The notes: generated by a model from the letters alone, not told the origin. 64,000 bases of DNA from Paenibacillus xylanilyticus (GCF_009664365.1 NZ_CP044310.1:5705501-5769500); one strand, 5' to 3'. Positions 47,113 through 57,453 are shown, counted from the first letter of the stretch. Numbers and translations are program-made.

Positions 47113-49473
47113 TTATTCTACTTTGGTAATTGGTGCAAAACCGGCGAGCAGGCGTTTCACACCGACCGGAGCCGGGAAGGCAATTTGCAGTTCCGTGTCA
47201 TTGCCGGTACCTTTTACCGCTACAATGGTACCCGTACCCCACTTGCCATGCTGCACTTTATCTCCTGCTTTGAAGCCTGCTTCACTATTCGAAGCTGCGG
47301 GCTTGGAGGCAGATGATGGCGTAGCATATGTTGGACGCGAAGTACTTGTGGTCACGCGAGAAGTTGGCGTGGACGAAGTAGCCGAGGAGCCACTTCTGCT
47401 CTGCTGTTCAAAGAGCTTGGCCGCACTTCCACCACCAAAGTTACTTCCGCCACTGGAGCCCAGCCCACGTCCGCCATAAGAACCACCTGCATTGGCACCA
47501 CGACGGTAACGGTCACGGGCAATGGAAGTATCCTCTTTGAGCTCATCCGGAATTTCATCCAGGAAGCGCGAAGGCGGGTTCGCCGTTGTGCGTCCAAACA
47601 AGGTACGCATCTGGGCACAAGACAGGAAGAGCTGTTCTTCTGCACGCGTAATCCCTACATAAGCAAGTCTGCGTTCTTCCTCCAGCTCTTCATTATCCAT
47701 AAAGGCCCGGCTGTGCGGGAAGACGCCTTCCTCCATACCCACGATGAACACAACAGGGAATTCCAGACCTTTGGCACTGTGCATCGTCATTAGAGTAACC
47801 GCGTCGCTCTGATCCTCTTCATCATCGTTCATGCTGTCGATATCTGCAATGAGTGCCAGATCGGTGAGGAACGAGACGAGCGTTTTGTCTTCATTATTTT
47901 TCTCAAATTCCATGGTCACGGAAAGGAACTCTTCAATGTTTTCCAGACGTGCACGGGATTCAAGTGTATTTTCGTTCTGCATCTCAAGCCGATACTGACT
48001 CATCTCCAGAATCTTCTCGGTCAGCTCTGTTACAGACAGGTACTCTACCATCTGATGCAGTGCGGCAATCATGTCGTAGAACTCCACCAGCGCGTTCCGC
48101 GTACGGCCCGCAAAGCCGAGATCATCCACAACCTGAAGCACACGGAATATGGAAACTCCACGTTCTCCTGCTGCAGCTGCCAGCTTCGCCACCGTTGTAT
48201 CTCCGATGCTGCGTTTAGGCACATTAATGATCCGGGTGAGGCTGATATCGTCATCAGGGTTAGACAGCAGGCGTAGATACGCCAAGATGTCCTTGATCTC
48301 TTTACGATCGTAGAACTTGATGCCGCCGACAATCTGATACGGAATATCAGACTTGATCAGAATTTCCTCTATTACCCGCGACTGGGCGTTGGTACGGTAC
48401 AAAATGGCATGGTTTTGATAGGATTTGCCGTTCTTCACGTTTTTACTAATCTCAGAGGTAACAAAATACCCCTCATCATGCTCGGAGTCCGCACGGTATA
48501 CCTTGATCTTCGAACCGCCCTCCTTGTCCGTCCACAGCTTCTTCGGCTTACGTCCGGAGTTCAGGCCAATGACCTCATTCGCTGCATTCAGAATGTTGGA
48601 CGTCGAACGGTAATTCTGTTCCAGCAAGATGGTCTGTGCCTCTGGATAGTCCTTCTCAAAGTTCAGGATATTGCTGATATCTGCTCCACGCCAGCGATAG
48701 ATCGATTGGTCACTATCCCCCACGACGCAGATCCGGTGATGACTGTCAGCCAGCATGCGGCACAGCATATATTGCGCACGGTTCGTATCCTGATACTCAT
48801 CGACATGGATGTATTGGAATTTCTTTTGGTAAAAGTCGAGGACTTCCGGCACTTCTTTGAACAGTTGAATGGTTGCCATAATGAGATCGTCGAAGTCGAG
48901 CGAATTGTTGGCTCTCAGACGTTTCTGGTACATTTTATATACCTTCGCCACAATGCCTTCAAAATAGTCGCCAGCCTGCTTCTCATACTGGTCAGGGCCG
49001 ATCAGTTCATTTTTTGCGGTACTCATCATTGCCTGAACGGCTTTGGGCTCGAACTTCTTGGTGTCGATATTCTGGTCTTTCATACAACTGCGAATAACGG
49101 ATAACTGGTCGGATGAGTCCAAGATACTGAAGTTCGAAGTAAAACCAATGCGTTCAATGTCACGTCGCAGGATGCGCACGCACATGGAGTGGAATGTAGA
49201 TACCCAAATGTCGCGGCCTTGGGAGCCGCCAACGAGCTGGGATACCCGGTCCTGCATCTCACGAGCAGCTTTGTTCGTAAAGGTGATCGCCAAAATTCCC
49301 CAAGGAGGTGTCTTGCGTGTTGCGATAAGGTAAGCAATCCGGTGTGTCAGCACCCGGGTCTTACCACTGCCCGCTCCGGCCATAATCAGTAACGGTCCAT
49401 CGGTTGCCTCGACGGCTTGCCGCTGAGGGGTGTTAAGCCGTGCCACGGCATCATGTATATTTACAGGTTGCAT
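47113..49473 (-). CDS. pcrA: ATP-dependent DNA helicase PcrA
   Basis: PcrA is the essential 3'-5' UvrD-type helicase of Bacillota. The 786-aa protein has Walker A AGAGSGKTRVLTHRIA, VDEYQDTN (Walker B), and VTLMTMHSAKGLEFPVVF. A low-complexity Gly/Ser/Thr linker (about 655-730) precedes a C-terminal RNA polymerase-interaction Tudor-like domain (FKAGDKVQHGKWGTGTIVAV). AAAGGAG precedes the ATG. It follows pcrB, with a 290-bp spacer that contains no clear gene or promoter. Confidence 0.98.
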   Translation of the reverse strand: MQPVNIHDAVARLNTPQRQAVEATDGPLLIMAGAGSGKTRVLTHRIAYLIATRKTPPWGILAITFTNKAAREMQDRVSQLVGGSQGRDIWVSTFHSMCVRILRRDIERIGFTSNFSILDSSDQLSVIRSCMKDQNIDTKKFEPKAVQAMMSTAKNELIGPDQYEKQAGDYFEGIVAKVYKMYQKRLRANNSLDFDDLIMATIQLFKEVPEVLDFYQKKFQYIHVDEYQDTNRAQYMLCRMLADSHHRICVVGDSDQSIYRWRGADISNILNFEKDYPEAQTILLEQNYRSTSNILNAANEVIGLNSGRKPKKLWTDKEGGSKIKVYRADSEHDEGYFVTSEISKNVKNGKSYQNHAILYRTNAQSRVIEEILIKSDIPYQIVGGIKFYDRKEIKDILAYLRLLSNPDDDISLTRIINVPKRSIGDTTVAKLAAAAGERGVSIFRVLQVVDDLGFAGRTRNALVEFYDMIAALHQMVEYLSVTELTEKILEMSQYRLEMQNENTLESRARLENIEEFLSVTMEFEKNNEDKTLVSFLTDLALIADIDSMNDDEEDQSDAVTLMTMHSAKGLEFPVVFIVGMEEGVFPHSRAFMDNEELEEERRLAYVGITRAEEQLFLSCAQMRTLFGRTTANPPSRFLDEIPDELKEDTSIARDRYRRGANAGGSYGGRGLGSSGGSNFGGGSAAKLFEQQSRSGSSATSSTPTSRVTTSTSRPTYATPSSASKPAASNSEAGFKAGDKVQHGKWGTGTIVAVKGTGNDTELQIAFPAPVGVKRLLAGFAPITKVE

Positions 49474-49762
49474 GCATGCATGCTCCTTTCGTTTGTTGAT
49501 CGGTATAACAGATCTATCAGTTACACTTGGACTTCGATTGCAAAACCATCTTCTGATCGTCGTTATCCCCAGATTTTTTGATCCCCTTTATGAAAGGGAA
49601 AATCCGGTGATAAATACGAACACTTCGTTTCTTCAGATTGGTTCCGCACTCTTCGTTTCTGTGTAAACATAAACTTGTATACGAATTTGCTTAATTTAGT
49701 AGGGCAAAGTTCTATTTTAACAGATCGTAAGGGGAAATTGGGGGAATGGTAAACTAAACCGA

Positions 49763-50458
49763 TTAAACGGTTCCTTTTACAGCTTGTACCGTCTCAAGTG
49801 CCTTCTTCAAATCGCTGTACACAATGTTACCCACGACGACGGTGTCTGCAACTTCGGAAGCTTGTGCTGCTTTATCGGGATTATCAATTCCCCCGCCATA
49901 AATGAGATGTGCGCGATCCAGTTGTCTATACGTCTCGCCGACCAGCTCCATATCGCCAAACGTTCCGCTGTACTCCATGTATACGATAGGAAGATTGAGC
50001 AGCCGCTCTGCAGCTTGGACATACGCCACCGCCGCACCAGTCGTCAGCTCTGTATCTGCTCCGGTCAAACGCGCTACGGTGGAGTCAGCATTCAGCACGA
50101 TATACCCCTCGGCAATTAGCAGATCCCACGGTATGAGGTAACCAAAACGTTCGATGGCCTGTTGGTGGTGCCCAATCATCCATTTGCTATCCGTAGCATT
50201 CAGCACCATCGGGATCAGATATCCGTCAAAACCAGGCACAACCGCCTCCAGATCGGATACTTCCAGCACACAGGGCAGCTCGTAGCGACGCACGCGGGAC
50301 ATCAGGTCTACCGTGTTATCATAGGTGATTCCCGAAGAGCCCCCGACGATAATAGCATCGGTCCCCGACATACATACCAGATCGAGTGCTTCATCCGTGA
50401 TTTCCCGGTCTGGGTCGAGCTTAAATACGTGTCTCCACTGCTTAATCATGTCTATCAA
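49763..50458 (-). CDS. pcrB: Heptaprenylglyceryl phosphate synthase
   Basis: PcrB is the bacterial relative of archaeal GGGP synthase; it joins heptaprenyl diphosphate to sn-glycerol-1-phosphate. The 231-aa TIM barrel shows DAIIVGGSSGITYDN and YGGGIDNPDKAAQ (phosphate-binding), plus VYMEYSGTFGD. Its position before pcrA is the same as in B. subtilis. A promoter is seen at 50508-50536. Confidence 0.97.
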   Translation of the reverse strand: MIDMIKQWRHVFKLDPDREITDEALDLVCMSGTDAIIVGGSSGITYDNTVDLMSRVRRYELPCVLEVSDLEAVVPGFDGYLIPMVLNATDSKWMIGHHQQAIERFGYLIPWDLLIAEGYIVLNADSTVARLTGADTELTTGAAVAYVQAAERLLNLPIVYMEYSGTFGDMELVGETYRQLDRAHLIYGGGIDNPDKAAQASEVADTVVVGNIVYSDLKKALETVQAVKGTV

Positions 50459-50507
50459 CGAACATTCCTCCAGAGGTTCTTCTGCATCCTAAAAAGCTTG
50501 TAAACTA

Positions 50508-50536
50508 AGTCTAAGTCAGCAGGCAGTGAGTGTCAA
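50508..50536 (-). promoter_or_regulatory. Promoter of pcrB-pcrA-ligA
   Basis: Perfect -35 TTGACA (50531-50536), 17-bp spacer, -10 TAGACT (50508-50513), 50 bp before the pcrB start. Confidence 0.65.
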
Positions 50537-50709
50537 TGTTCGCATAAAAAGGGGAACAAAAAATCACAGACTTTTCCCTGTAAAGTACGGGGTCGATCCG
50601 TGATTATAAGAGGAATGAGTTATATTGAAATTAATTAATAATGGCTCGAGTAATAATGAAGGGCTACTTTTCTGAGGTAATTGGAATGTTAATTTTCCAC
50701 TTATAAATG

Positions 50710-51585
50710 CTATGGCTTCCAGGCAAAACGTGTATTCATCTGATCCAGCTCTTCTTCCGTCAGCACATCTGAATAGACGCCATATACGCCCCACTTTTCA
50801 TAGTTCGCCACCTGGTCGGTGTCATTGATGGTATGCACGTAAGTAACAGCGCCGGCCTTCTTCAACTTGGCGACGAAATTCTGATTCACTTTATATTCCG
50901 GCATGGTTACGGCATCAATATCATTCTTTTTCACAAAATCAACGACCTGTTCTTCGGTATCCTTCGTTGCATAGAGGGTATAGATAATGGACGGGAACGC
51001 ATAGATTTCTTTCACGGTTTCCAGCATGGGCTCATTATAAATCTGCACGACGATGCGATCCAGTACAGATGGATCTTTCTTTTTGGCAGCGTTGACGAGA
51101 GAAGATAGCACCTGCTGAATATCCTCATCTTTCTGCTCCTTCGTATCCGTTACGATATACATATCGGGATATTGCGACAGTACATTAATGATGCCATCCG
51201 CGTCCATGGGTTGGTAGATGCCCAAAATTGGGGTGTTCATAAATTCATCGTGCGTAAGTGCCCCAGCCTGTTTGTCTTCAGGAAGCTCCTCTTCCTGTCC
51301 CAGCAGTTTGCTCATATTGGCAGTCCATTCATGTCTGGCTACGGCTACGCGATCGGAGGTGAGCATGAAGTCGATCTCAAATACTCTAGTGCCTTTCTCA
51401 TAATTGGCAATCATCGCTTCATAAGCGTTGGTATAAGGCTGATCACGGATACTGCCCATGGCGTGAGCAATCAGTCGGTAGGCTGTAAATCCATCGCGCT
51501 GTTCCTCACTTTGACTCTCATAGGCAAAAAACAGGGTCCCCACGGTAACAATCAGTAGTGTAATGACTGCAGCGATTCGTTTCAT
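50710..51585 (-). CDS. Membrane-anchored GDPD-like phosphodiesterase
   Basis: A 291-aa protein starts MKRIAAVITLLIVTVGTLFF with AAGGATGTG upstream; the helix at residues 4-21 is an uncleaved signal anchor or signal peptide. The GDPD/PI-PLC-like barrel begins with LIAHAMG (His 41), then YTNAYEAMIANYEKGTRVFEIDF (Glu 70, Asp 72) and ARHEW (His 85), which correspond to the catalytic and metal residues. Substrate is unknown; glycerophosphodiesters or teichoic acid-type polymers outside the cell are likely. It is flanked by pcrB and the glycan cluster. Confidence 0.85.
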   Translation of the reverse strand: MKRIAAVITLLIVTVGTLFFAYESQSEEQRDGFTAYRLIAHAMGSIRDQPYTNAYEAMIANYEKGTRVFEIDFMLTSDRVAVARHEWTANMSKLLGQEEELPEDKQAGALTHDEFMNTPILGIYQPMDADGIINVLSQYPDMYIVTDTKEQKDEDIQQVLSSLVNAAKKKDPSVLDRIVVQIYNEPMLETVKEIYAFPSIIYTLYATKDTEEQVVDFVKKNDIDAVTMPEYKVNQNFVAKLKKAGAVTYVHTINDTDQVANYEKWGVYGVYSDVLTEEELDQMNTRFAWKP

Positions 51586-51707
51586 ATGATGTTCACATCC
51601 TTTAGGAGTGATATTGGAGGTAGGAAGTAGATAGCTAATAAGACATGACAGTGTATGTGCGGGATTTCCTTTTTGATAGCTAACTACCCGAATTGATGAG
51701 GGGTAAA

Positions 51708-51732
51708 ACAAAAAAGCCGCCCGGAGGCAGCT
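51708..51732 (-). terminator. Terminator at the end of the glycosyltransferase operon
   Basis: Stem AGCTGCC/GGCGGCT (one wobble) with a TCCG loop (51715-51732), followed by TTTTTTG on the minus strand. Confidence 0.85.
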
Positions 51733-51764
51733 GTTAAATGGTGGTATGGTTTAGCTTATTGAAT

Positions 51765-53165
51765 CTAATACGCATTCTTGAGACCATTTCGAATGGTTTC
51801 CCAGATGATTTTAATATCGAATAATAAAGACCAGTTTTCAATATAAAAAATGTCCTGTTCGATCCGATCTTCGATGGACGTATCTCCTCTTAAACCTTTA
51901 CTCTGCGCCAATCCCGTAATTCCTGGGCGGACGTGATGTTTAATCATATACTTCGGTATTTCATCCCGGAATTGATTCACGTAGTATGGACGTTCTGGCC
52001 TTGGGCCGACTACACTCATATGACCCAGTAGCACGTTGAAGAATTGAGGTAACTCATCCAGACTGGTGCGTCTAATAAATGTACCGAATGCCGTTCGACG
52101 CGGATCATCCTTCGTGGACCAACCGGTGTCGACTACACCTTCAGGAATGACTTTCATGGAGCGGAATTTAAACATCATGAAGTTGCGTCGATTAAGTCCA
52201 ACACGTTCCTGTTTGAAAATGACCGGTCCAGGCGACGTCAATCGTACACCCAATGCAACGATGACCATTACCGGGGAGGTCAGGATGATGGCGACGAGAG
52301 AGAACAGAATATCGAATGCACGCTTCATTAATCGGTTTACTGCCATATCCAGCGGGATATCACGCACGTTAATCATCGGCATGCCAGCAAAGTTATCGAA
52401 ATGCGGACGGGCCGGAAGATAATCGAAGAAGTCTGGAATAATCAGCGTCCGTACGCCGGCCTTCTCGCACACCTCAATAATATGCGGATATTTATCGTGA
52501 GCATCCAGCGGAAGAGCAAGGATAACTTCGTCGATCATATGAGTTGACAGGATTTCTTCCAACTGATCAATGTGCCCCATAATCGGCCTGTAGTGCTGCT
52601 CCTCCTCATGATCCCAATGACGATGATCGTCAAGGAAACCATATACCTCGTACCCGAGGTCAGGATAACTTCGGAGGTTATTATAGAATCGTTTGCCTAA
52701 AGAACCTGCTCCAAGGATTAATACGAATTGACGGTTGAAACCTTTTTTACGTAGTCTTCGCAGTTGAAGCTTAACGATGTAACGGTAAATTAGGGTAAAT
52801 GCAACGTTGCCAATCATGTACATGGCCAAATATGCACGAGAAATGTCGACTTCCTTGAAGAAGAACATTAAGCTCATCAGCATAAAAAAAGCAATGCCAT
52901 GGACTTGAATCAGTTTCATGAATTCATCTACAAAACGTTTTTTTCGCTTAGGCATATAAAGGGAAGACAGCACGCCCGCAAAGACGGAAAGCCCCCCGTA
53001 AACTAAGCTCCATGCAAAGTACTTCTCAATTGGCAACGAACCATGGTTGATTAGTAGTTCACTTTCAAACTTCATCCACCAAGCCACTAAAAAGGAAAAC
53101 TGTATCACCATGAAGTCAGCCGCAATGTACAGTTGAGTCAAAAATTGCTGATTACGACGAATCAT
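51765..53165 (-). CDS. Undecaprenyl-phosphate sugar phosphotransferase (WcaJ-like)
   Basis: This polyprenyl-phosphate hexose-1-phosphate transferase starts glycan assembly on undecaprenyl phosphate. The 466-aa protein has about four N-terminal membrane helices, a Rossmann-like CoA_binding_3 domain (QFVLILGAGSLGKRFYNNL), one more helix (FDILFSLVAIILTSPVMV), and the cytoplasmic catalytic core: FKQERVGLNRRNFMMFKFRSM, RRTSLDELPQFFNVLLG, MSVVGPRPE. The start overlaps the GT2 stop by 4 bp. The sugar (glucose or galactose type) cannot be told. Confidence 0.92.
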   Translation of the reverse strand: MIRRNQQFLTQLYIAADFMVIQFSFLVAWWMKFESELLINHGSLPIEKYFAWSLVYGGLSVFAGVLSSLYMPKRKKRFVDEFMKLIQVHGIAFFMLMSLMFFFKEVDISRAYLAMYMIGNVAFTLIYRYIVKLQLRRLRKKGFNRQFVLILGAGSLGKRFYNNLRSYPDLGYEVYGFLDDHRHWDHEEEQHYRPIMGHIDQLEEILSTHMIDEVILALPLDAHDKYPHIIEVCEKAGVRTLIIPDFFDYLPARPHFDNFAGMPMINVRDIPLDMAVNRLMKRAFDILFSLVAIILTSPVMVIVALGVRLTSPGPVIFKQERVGLNRRNFMMFKFRSMKVIPEGVVDTGWSTKDDPRRTAFGTFIRRTSLDELPQFFNVLLGHMSVVGPRPERPYYVNQFRDEIPKYMIKHHVRPGITGLAQSKGLRGDTSIEDRIEQDIFYIENWSLLFDIKIIWETIRNGLKNAY

Positions 53166-54154
53166 GTTTTCACCTCGGAAGATGTCTCATGAACTGCTGC
53201 CTTGTGGCCGGATGCTGATTTTTTTTGTGGACCCGACCGAAATAGTTTGTTGCTGATCAGAGACAATGAGAATTTTAATGAGATACCGAGCCATACGGCT
53301 GTGTTGGTCAACATACCATAGCGCTTGGCATAATGTTTACGGTGGAAAACCCACATCGCTCTATGAAACTCATAAATGATTTTCATAGGTTTACGCCGGG
53401 CACTCGCACCCTTGTAGTGCACAATATATGTACGCGGGTAGTAATAAATGCCCCAGCCTGCTTCTTTGATGCGGTAACACCAGTCGATATCTTCACCGTA
53501 CATGAAGAAGGTTTCATCCAAGCCCCCCACTTGGTCGATGGTTTCACGCCGCACGAGCATGAACGCGCCGACAAGACAGTCTACCGGATACTCATCATCC
53601 GGGCTGAGATGTCCTAATTGGTACTGGTTAAACTTTGGACGATTCGGAAACATACGTGAGATACCGAATGCATAATAAAATGATGCCGATGGCGTAGGAA
53701 ATCCCCGTTTGCACGCTTTATCCAGGGAGCCATCAGGAAGAATCACCTTACAGCCGGATGCACCCATCTCAGGATGGCGGTCCATAAAATAGATCATGGT
53801 ATGGAGGGTATCCTTCTTTACGATGGTATCGGAATTCAGCAATAAAATGTAACGTCCCTTGGCAATGTCCATACCTTGGTTATTTGCAACAGCGAAACCT
53901 GTATTATCTCTGTTAGCAATTAATCTAACATCTGGATATCCCCCTCGGATCGCTTCCACGGATCCATCATGCGATGCATTGTCAACAACAATTATTTCAT
54001 ATTTAAAGGAAGTGAGAGATTCATACACTGATGCGAGACAGTCCATTGTCAGCTGGCGTGTATTGTAGTTTACAATGATGATGCTGACATCAGGACCATA
54101 GTTGTTATTATTTTTCGATCCCCCTCGTAAGGGGACATCTGCTGTTTCGACCAT
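53162..54154 (-). CDS. Family 2 glycosyltransferase (rhamnosyltransferase-like)
   Basis: A 330-aa GT-A enzyme: VSIIIVNYNTRQLTMDCLAS, VVDNASHDGSVEAI, and LLLNSDTIV with the DxD-type Ser-Asp; then AFMLVRRETIDQVGGLDETFFMYGEDIDWCYR. The last is typical of rhamnosyltransferases (WbbL/RfbF-like). A C-terminal basic region and hydrophobic stretch may hold it at the membrane. It overlaps the sugar phosphotransferase by 4 bp. Confidence 0.9.
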   Translation of the reverse strand: MVETADVPLRGGSKNNNNYGPDVSIIIVNYNTRQLTMDCLASVYESLTSFKYEIIVVDNASHDGSVEAIRGGYPDVRLIANRDNTGFAVANNQGMDIAKGRYILLLNSDTIVKKDTLHTMIYFMDRHPEMGASGCKVILPDGSLDKACKRGFPTPSASFYYAFGISRMFPNRPKFNQYQLGHLSPDDEYPVDCLVGAFMLVRRETIDQVGGLDETFFMYGEDIDWCYRIKEAGWGIYYYPRTYIVHYKGASARRKPMKIIYEFHRAMWVFHRKHYAKRYGMLTNTAVWLGISLKFSLSLISNKLFRSGPQKKSASGHKAAVHETSSEVKT

Positions 54155-54247
54155 TTTGTAAACTCCTGACTTTGTAATGCTGTGTTTAACTATTGAAAGT
54201 ATAGCATATTATGGGCGAATATGTGGAAAGCAGAACCAACCTACAAG

Positions 54248-55183
54248 TTATACCTTCTTCAAAAAGTATATGAGCTTAAGAACAAGGTTATCAAGAGACG
54301 CTTGACGGTAAAAGGGCATTTTGGAAGCATATCTAATTCGTTTTATCCACGAGCTGTCTAATTGGTTTAAAAAATGCTGTATATCCCTTTGTTGCTGAGC
54401 AGATAATTGATCTCTATAGGTTTCAAGAAAAAAAGATGCTTGTCTACTGAGTCTAAAGTTTCCTTCACTGAGGAAACGCTTTAATCTACTTTTCCATTTC
54501 ATGAGCCAATCTTCGCTACTCCCACCAAGAACGTTCCCCTGGTGTTGACGGTACAAAATCATTGGCTCTTCATCAAAAATCACTTCTCCAAACGCACTAA
54601 CATACAGATAAATCCATCGATCATGCATAATAATGGGCTTCAAATCGATGGGAATACTTCGTCTAACCAGCTCAAACGTGATTGGATTCAGGACCATTGT
54701 GCAGCCAACACAGCAGTTTTCGACCATGGCATTATACATACTTAACGGCTTCGGCGGGAGCGTCGGCCACACATTCAGGTCGTTCAGATCCTGATCTACC
54801 ATTTGTGTAGAAGAACAATACATAAGTGGTATGTTCGTTTGCCTTAATTGTAGTTTAGCTACTGCTCTTCTAAATTTGTCAGGCTTCCACACATCATCCT
54901 GATCACAAAATGCGTAATAATCATACACAGGCTCAGTTTGGCGCATCAGTTCAAAAAAACTCCCGACCACACCCAAATTTTCACCTTTAATAACTCGGAT
55001 TTGGTCCGGATGAGACTTAGCATATTCGTTTAATTTTTGTACAGTTCCATCAGATGAGCCATCATCCCTGATATTAATCTGGACGTCAACTTCAAGTTGT
55101 GCCAGAAGGCTTTCCATCTGCTCATCAATGTACTTTACTCCGTTATATGTAGAAACCATAATGCATACTTTAGGCTTATTCAC
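54248..55183 (-). CDS. Family 2 glycosyltransferase
   Basis: A 311-aa GT-A enzyme with VCIMVSTYNGVKYIDEQMES, INIRDDGSSDGTV, and the DxD in AFCDQDDVWKPDKF. The arrangement resembles RgpB/WcaA-like rhamnosyl- or glucosyltransferases that build extracellular glycans. Starts at 55183. A TATAAT-like sequence lies just upstream between this gene and the rfbD terminator. Confidence 0.9.
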   Translation of the reverse strand: MNKPKVCIMVSTYNGVKYIDEQMESLLAQLEVDVQINIRDDGSSDGTVQKLNEYAKSHPDQIRVIKGENLGVVGSFFELMRQTEPVYDYYAFCDQDDVWKPDKFRRAVAKLQLRQTNIPLMYCSSTQMVDQDLNDLNVWPTLPPKPLSMYNAMVENCCVGCTMVLNPITFELVRRSIPIDLKPIIMHDRWIYLYVSAFGEVIFDEEPMILYRQHQGNVLGGSSEDWLMKWKSRLKRFLSEGNFRLSRQASFFLETYRDQLSAQQQRDIQHFLNQLDSSWIKRIRYASKMPFYRQASLDNLVLKLIYFLKKV

Positions 55184-55223
55184 GTGTCACCTCATGTTCT
55201 GACTTTTTTTCATTATATACGAA

Positions 55224-55253
55224 AACTCCCGCTCAACAGTAAGAGCGAGAGTT
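55224..55253 (-). terminator. Terminator after rfbD
   Basis: Near-perfect 11-bp stem (55243-55253 with 55224-55234) around 8 nt, followed by TTTTCG on the minus strand. Confidence 0.75.
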
Positions 55254-55276
55254 ACATAGTGCTACTGTGGCCGTTC

Positions 55277-56140
55277 CTATTTTGACATTAAGCTAATAAA
55301 TTCACGCAGACCCTCCCGCCATGGGCGGATATCCGCCAAACCATTGGTCCGAATGGATAGATGGTCCATTACTGAATTACGCGGCCTAGGGGCTGGTCTG
55401 GGGAACTGGTCTGTCGTACAAGGCTCCAATTGTGCTTGGATGGTAAACCCTCCAGCATTTCGAGCTTCCGCAAAGATCGCTTCCGCGAATTCATACCAAG
55501 TACAAGTACCACTATTGGAAGCATGGTATATTCCATACATTTCTGACTGCATAAGCTTCAGCAGGAAACCAGCCAAATCTGCGGTATACGTGGGCGATCC
55601 TTTTTGGTCATGTACTACCTGAAGCTTTGGTTTTTCCTGACCCAGTTTCAACATGGTTTTAACAAAATTATTTCCGTAAACACCATACACCCACGAAGTG
55701 CGAACAATAAACCATCGGGAAGATAACGATTGTACCAGCACCTCTCCTGCACGCTTGGATTTGCCATAGACACTTTGTGGATTGGTATTGTCATATTCCT
55801 GGTAAGGTACTTCTGAGGTACCGTCGAATACATAATCCGTACTGATATAGATGAGCTTTGCTCCAATCTGCTCAGCAGCTACCGCAATATTCCGGGTCCC
55901 TATGGCATTGACTTGATATGCTCCGTCTACATCCGTCTCTGCAGCATCAACAGCAGTATAGGCTGCACAATGGATGACTATTTCAGGTCGATATGTCGAT
56001 ATAACATTATTACAATTATGCTGATTCGTAATTTCTAATTGATCGCGAGTACAAGCTAGAACCGAATGTCCTTCTTTTTCCAAAAGCAGCGTCACATCAC
56101 GTCCCAACTGTCCGTTGGCTCCAGTCACAAGGACTTTCAT
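55277..56140 (-). CDS. rfbD: dTDP-4-dehydrorhamnose reductase
   Basis: RfbD (RmlD) makes dTDP-L-rhamnose, the last step of the pathway. The 287-aa SDR has VTGANGQLGRDV, YISTDYVFDG, and the YGKSKRAGE active-site YxxxK. It overlaps rfbB by 4 bp. The rfbA and rfbC genes needed for the full pathway are not in this window. Confidence 0.96.
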   Translation of the reverse strand: MKVLVTGANGQLGRDVTLLLEKEGHSVLACTRDQLEITNQHNCNNVISTYRPEIVIHCAAYTAVDAAETDVDGAYQVNAIGTRNIAVAAEQIGAKLIYISTDYVFDGTSEVPYQEYDNTNPQSVYGKSKRAGEVLVQSLSSRWFIVRTSWVYGVYGNNFVKTMLKLGQEKPKLQVVHDQKGSPTYTADLAGFLLKLMQSEMYGIYHASNSGTCTWYEFAEAIFAEARNAGGFTIQAQLEPCTTDQFPRPAPRPRNSVMDHLSIRTNGLADIRPWREGLREFISLMSK

Positions 56141-57162
56141 GCCTTGGCGTCTCCCAAACGTGAACCGTATTGCTTCTCATAGTACTCTTGATAGACCCCC
56201 GATTGAATACGCGTCCACCATTCCTTATTATCGAGATACCATTGAATCGTTTCCTTAATTCCCGTCTCAAAGTTATGCTTAGGCTTCCAGCCGAGTTCAG
56301 TCATTGTTTTGGTTGGGTCGATACCGTATCTGCGATCATGTCCAGGGCGATCCTGTACATAAGTAATCAAAGAATCCGGCTTGGCGAGTTGCTCAAGAAT
56401 GGTTTTCACGATGTGCACGTTAGTTCGCTCGTTATTGCCACCAATGTTATATACCTCACCATTACGTCCTTGATGAATAACAAGATCAATCGCACTGCAA
56501 TGATCCTCAACGTACAGCCAATCTCGAATGTTCAGTCCGTCTCCGTACACAGGTAGAGCTTCATCATTCAGGGCACGTGAGACCATGAGTGGAATGAGTT
56601 TTTCTGGGAACTGGAATGGTCCGTAATTGTTGGAACAACGCGTAATATTTACAGGAAGATCAAAGGTCTCGTGGTAAGCACGTACCAATAAATCTCCTCC
56701 AGCCTTGGAGGCAGAGTAAGGGCTATTGGGCTGAAGCGGAGTCTCTTCTGTAAACAATCCTGTAGGCCCGAGAGAACCATACACCTCGTCGGTTGAAACT
56801 TGGACAAACTTGGTGATATTGTGTTTCTTGGCGGCATCCAGTAACACCTGAGTACCATTGACGTTCGTCTTCACAAATACATCAGGTTTCAAGATACTGC
56901 GATCCACATGAGATTCCGCAGCAAAGTTAACCACCACATCCACACCCTGATCGATGAGGTGGTCCATTTTTTTAGCATCAGTGATATCTGCTTTGACGAA
57001 AGTATGCTGCTTGTTGCCTTCAAGTGATTTTAAATTTTCCAGATTACCAGCATAAGTGAGAGCATCTACATTGATGATTTCATAGTCCGGGTACTGCTCT
57101 AGCATGTATATGACAAAGTTACTTCCAATAAATCCGGCTCCGCCGGTAACAAGCAGTTTCAT
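56137..57162 (-). CDS. rfbB: dTDP-glucose 4,6-dehydratase
   Basis: RfbB (RmlB) converts dTDP-glucose to the 4-keto-6-deoxy sugar. The 341-aa protein has VTGGAGFIGSNF, STDEVYG (Asp-Glu), YSASK and NNYGPFQFPEKLIP. AAGGAGGTATCCC precedes the ATG. It has the base composition of the main chromosome and is paired with rfbD. A second, AT-rich RfbB lies at 57616-58599. Confidence 0.97.
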   Translation of the reverse strand: MKLLVTGGAGFIGSNFVIYMLEQYPDYEIINVDALTYAGNLENLKSLEGNKQHTFVKADITDAKKMDHLIDQGVDVVVNFAAESHVDRSILKPDVFVKTNVNGTQVLLDAAKKHNITKFVQVSTDEVYGSLGPTGLFTEETPLQPNSPYSASKAGGDLLVRAYHETFDLPVNITRCSNNYGPFQFPEKLIPLMVSRALNDEALPVYGDGLNIRDWLYVEDHCSAIDLVIHQGRNGEVYNIGGNNERTNVHIVKTILEQLAKPDSLITYVQDRPGHDRRYGIDPTKTMTELGWKPKHNFETGIKETIQWYLDNKEWWTRIQSGVYQEYYEKQYGSRLGDAKA

Positions 57163-57421
57163 GGGATACCTCCTTTAGAGATAAAAAATAAACGTACATC
57201 TCATAAAGTCGTTCATCCTATTACTTATTCAATTTAACTGCATTTGGTGCTATTCTTCACGAAATTAAGCACCTTATTGATTATCATCGTTTACCGATCA
57301 AACAGATGTAATTGGATGTTTTTCACAACTCTAAATAATCTTTATCCAAAGTCCAATCCATGTGATGGAATTTTTTGTGATAATAGTTGTACTAACGTAC
57401 ATGAATATTTTAATATGCATT

Positions 57422-57453
57422 AGAAAAACACCCTCAAAAGTTCCAAGAGGGTG
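57422..57453 (-). terminator. Terminator in the rfbB-rfbB2 spacer
   Basis: CACCCTC (57429-57435) pairs with GAGGGTG (57447-57453) around 11 nt, followed by TTTTTC on the minus strand. It lies 160 bp after the second rfbB. The rest of 57163-57615 is AT-rich and I see no gene in it. Confidence 0.7.

Noticed and set aside
49474..49762. Promoter or small gene between pcrB and pcrA
   Set aside because: Only weak hexamer matches and no frame with a ribosome-binding site; it is probably an operon spacer.
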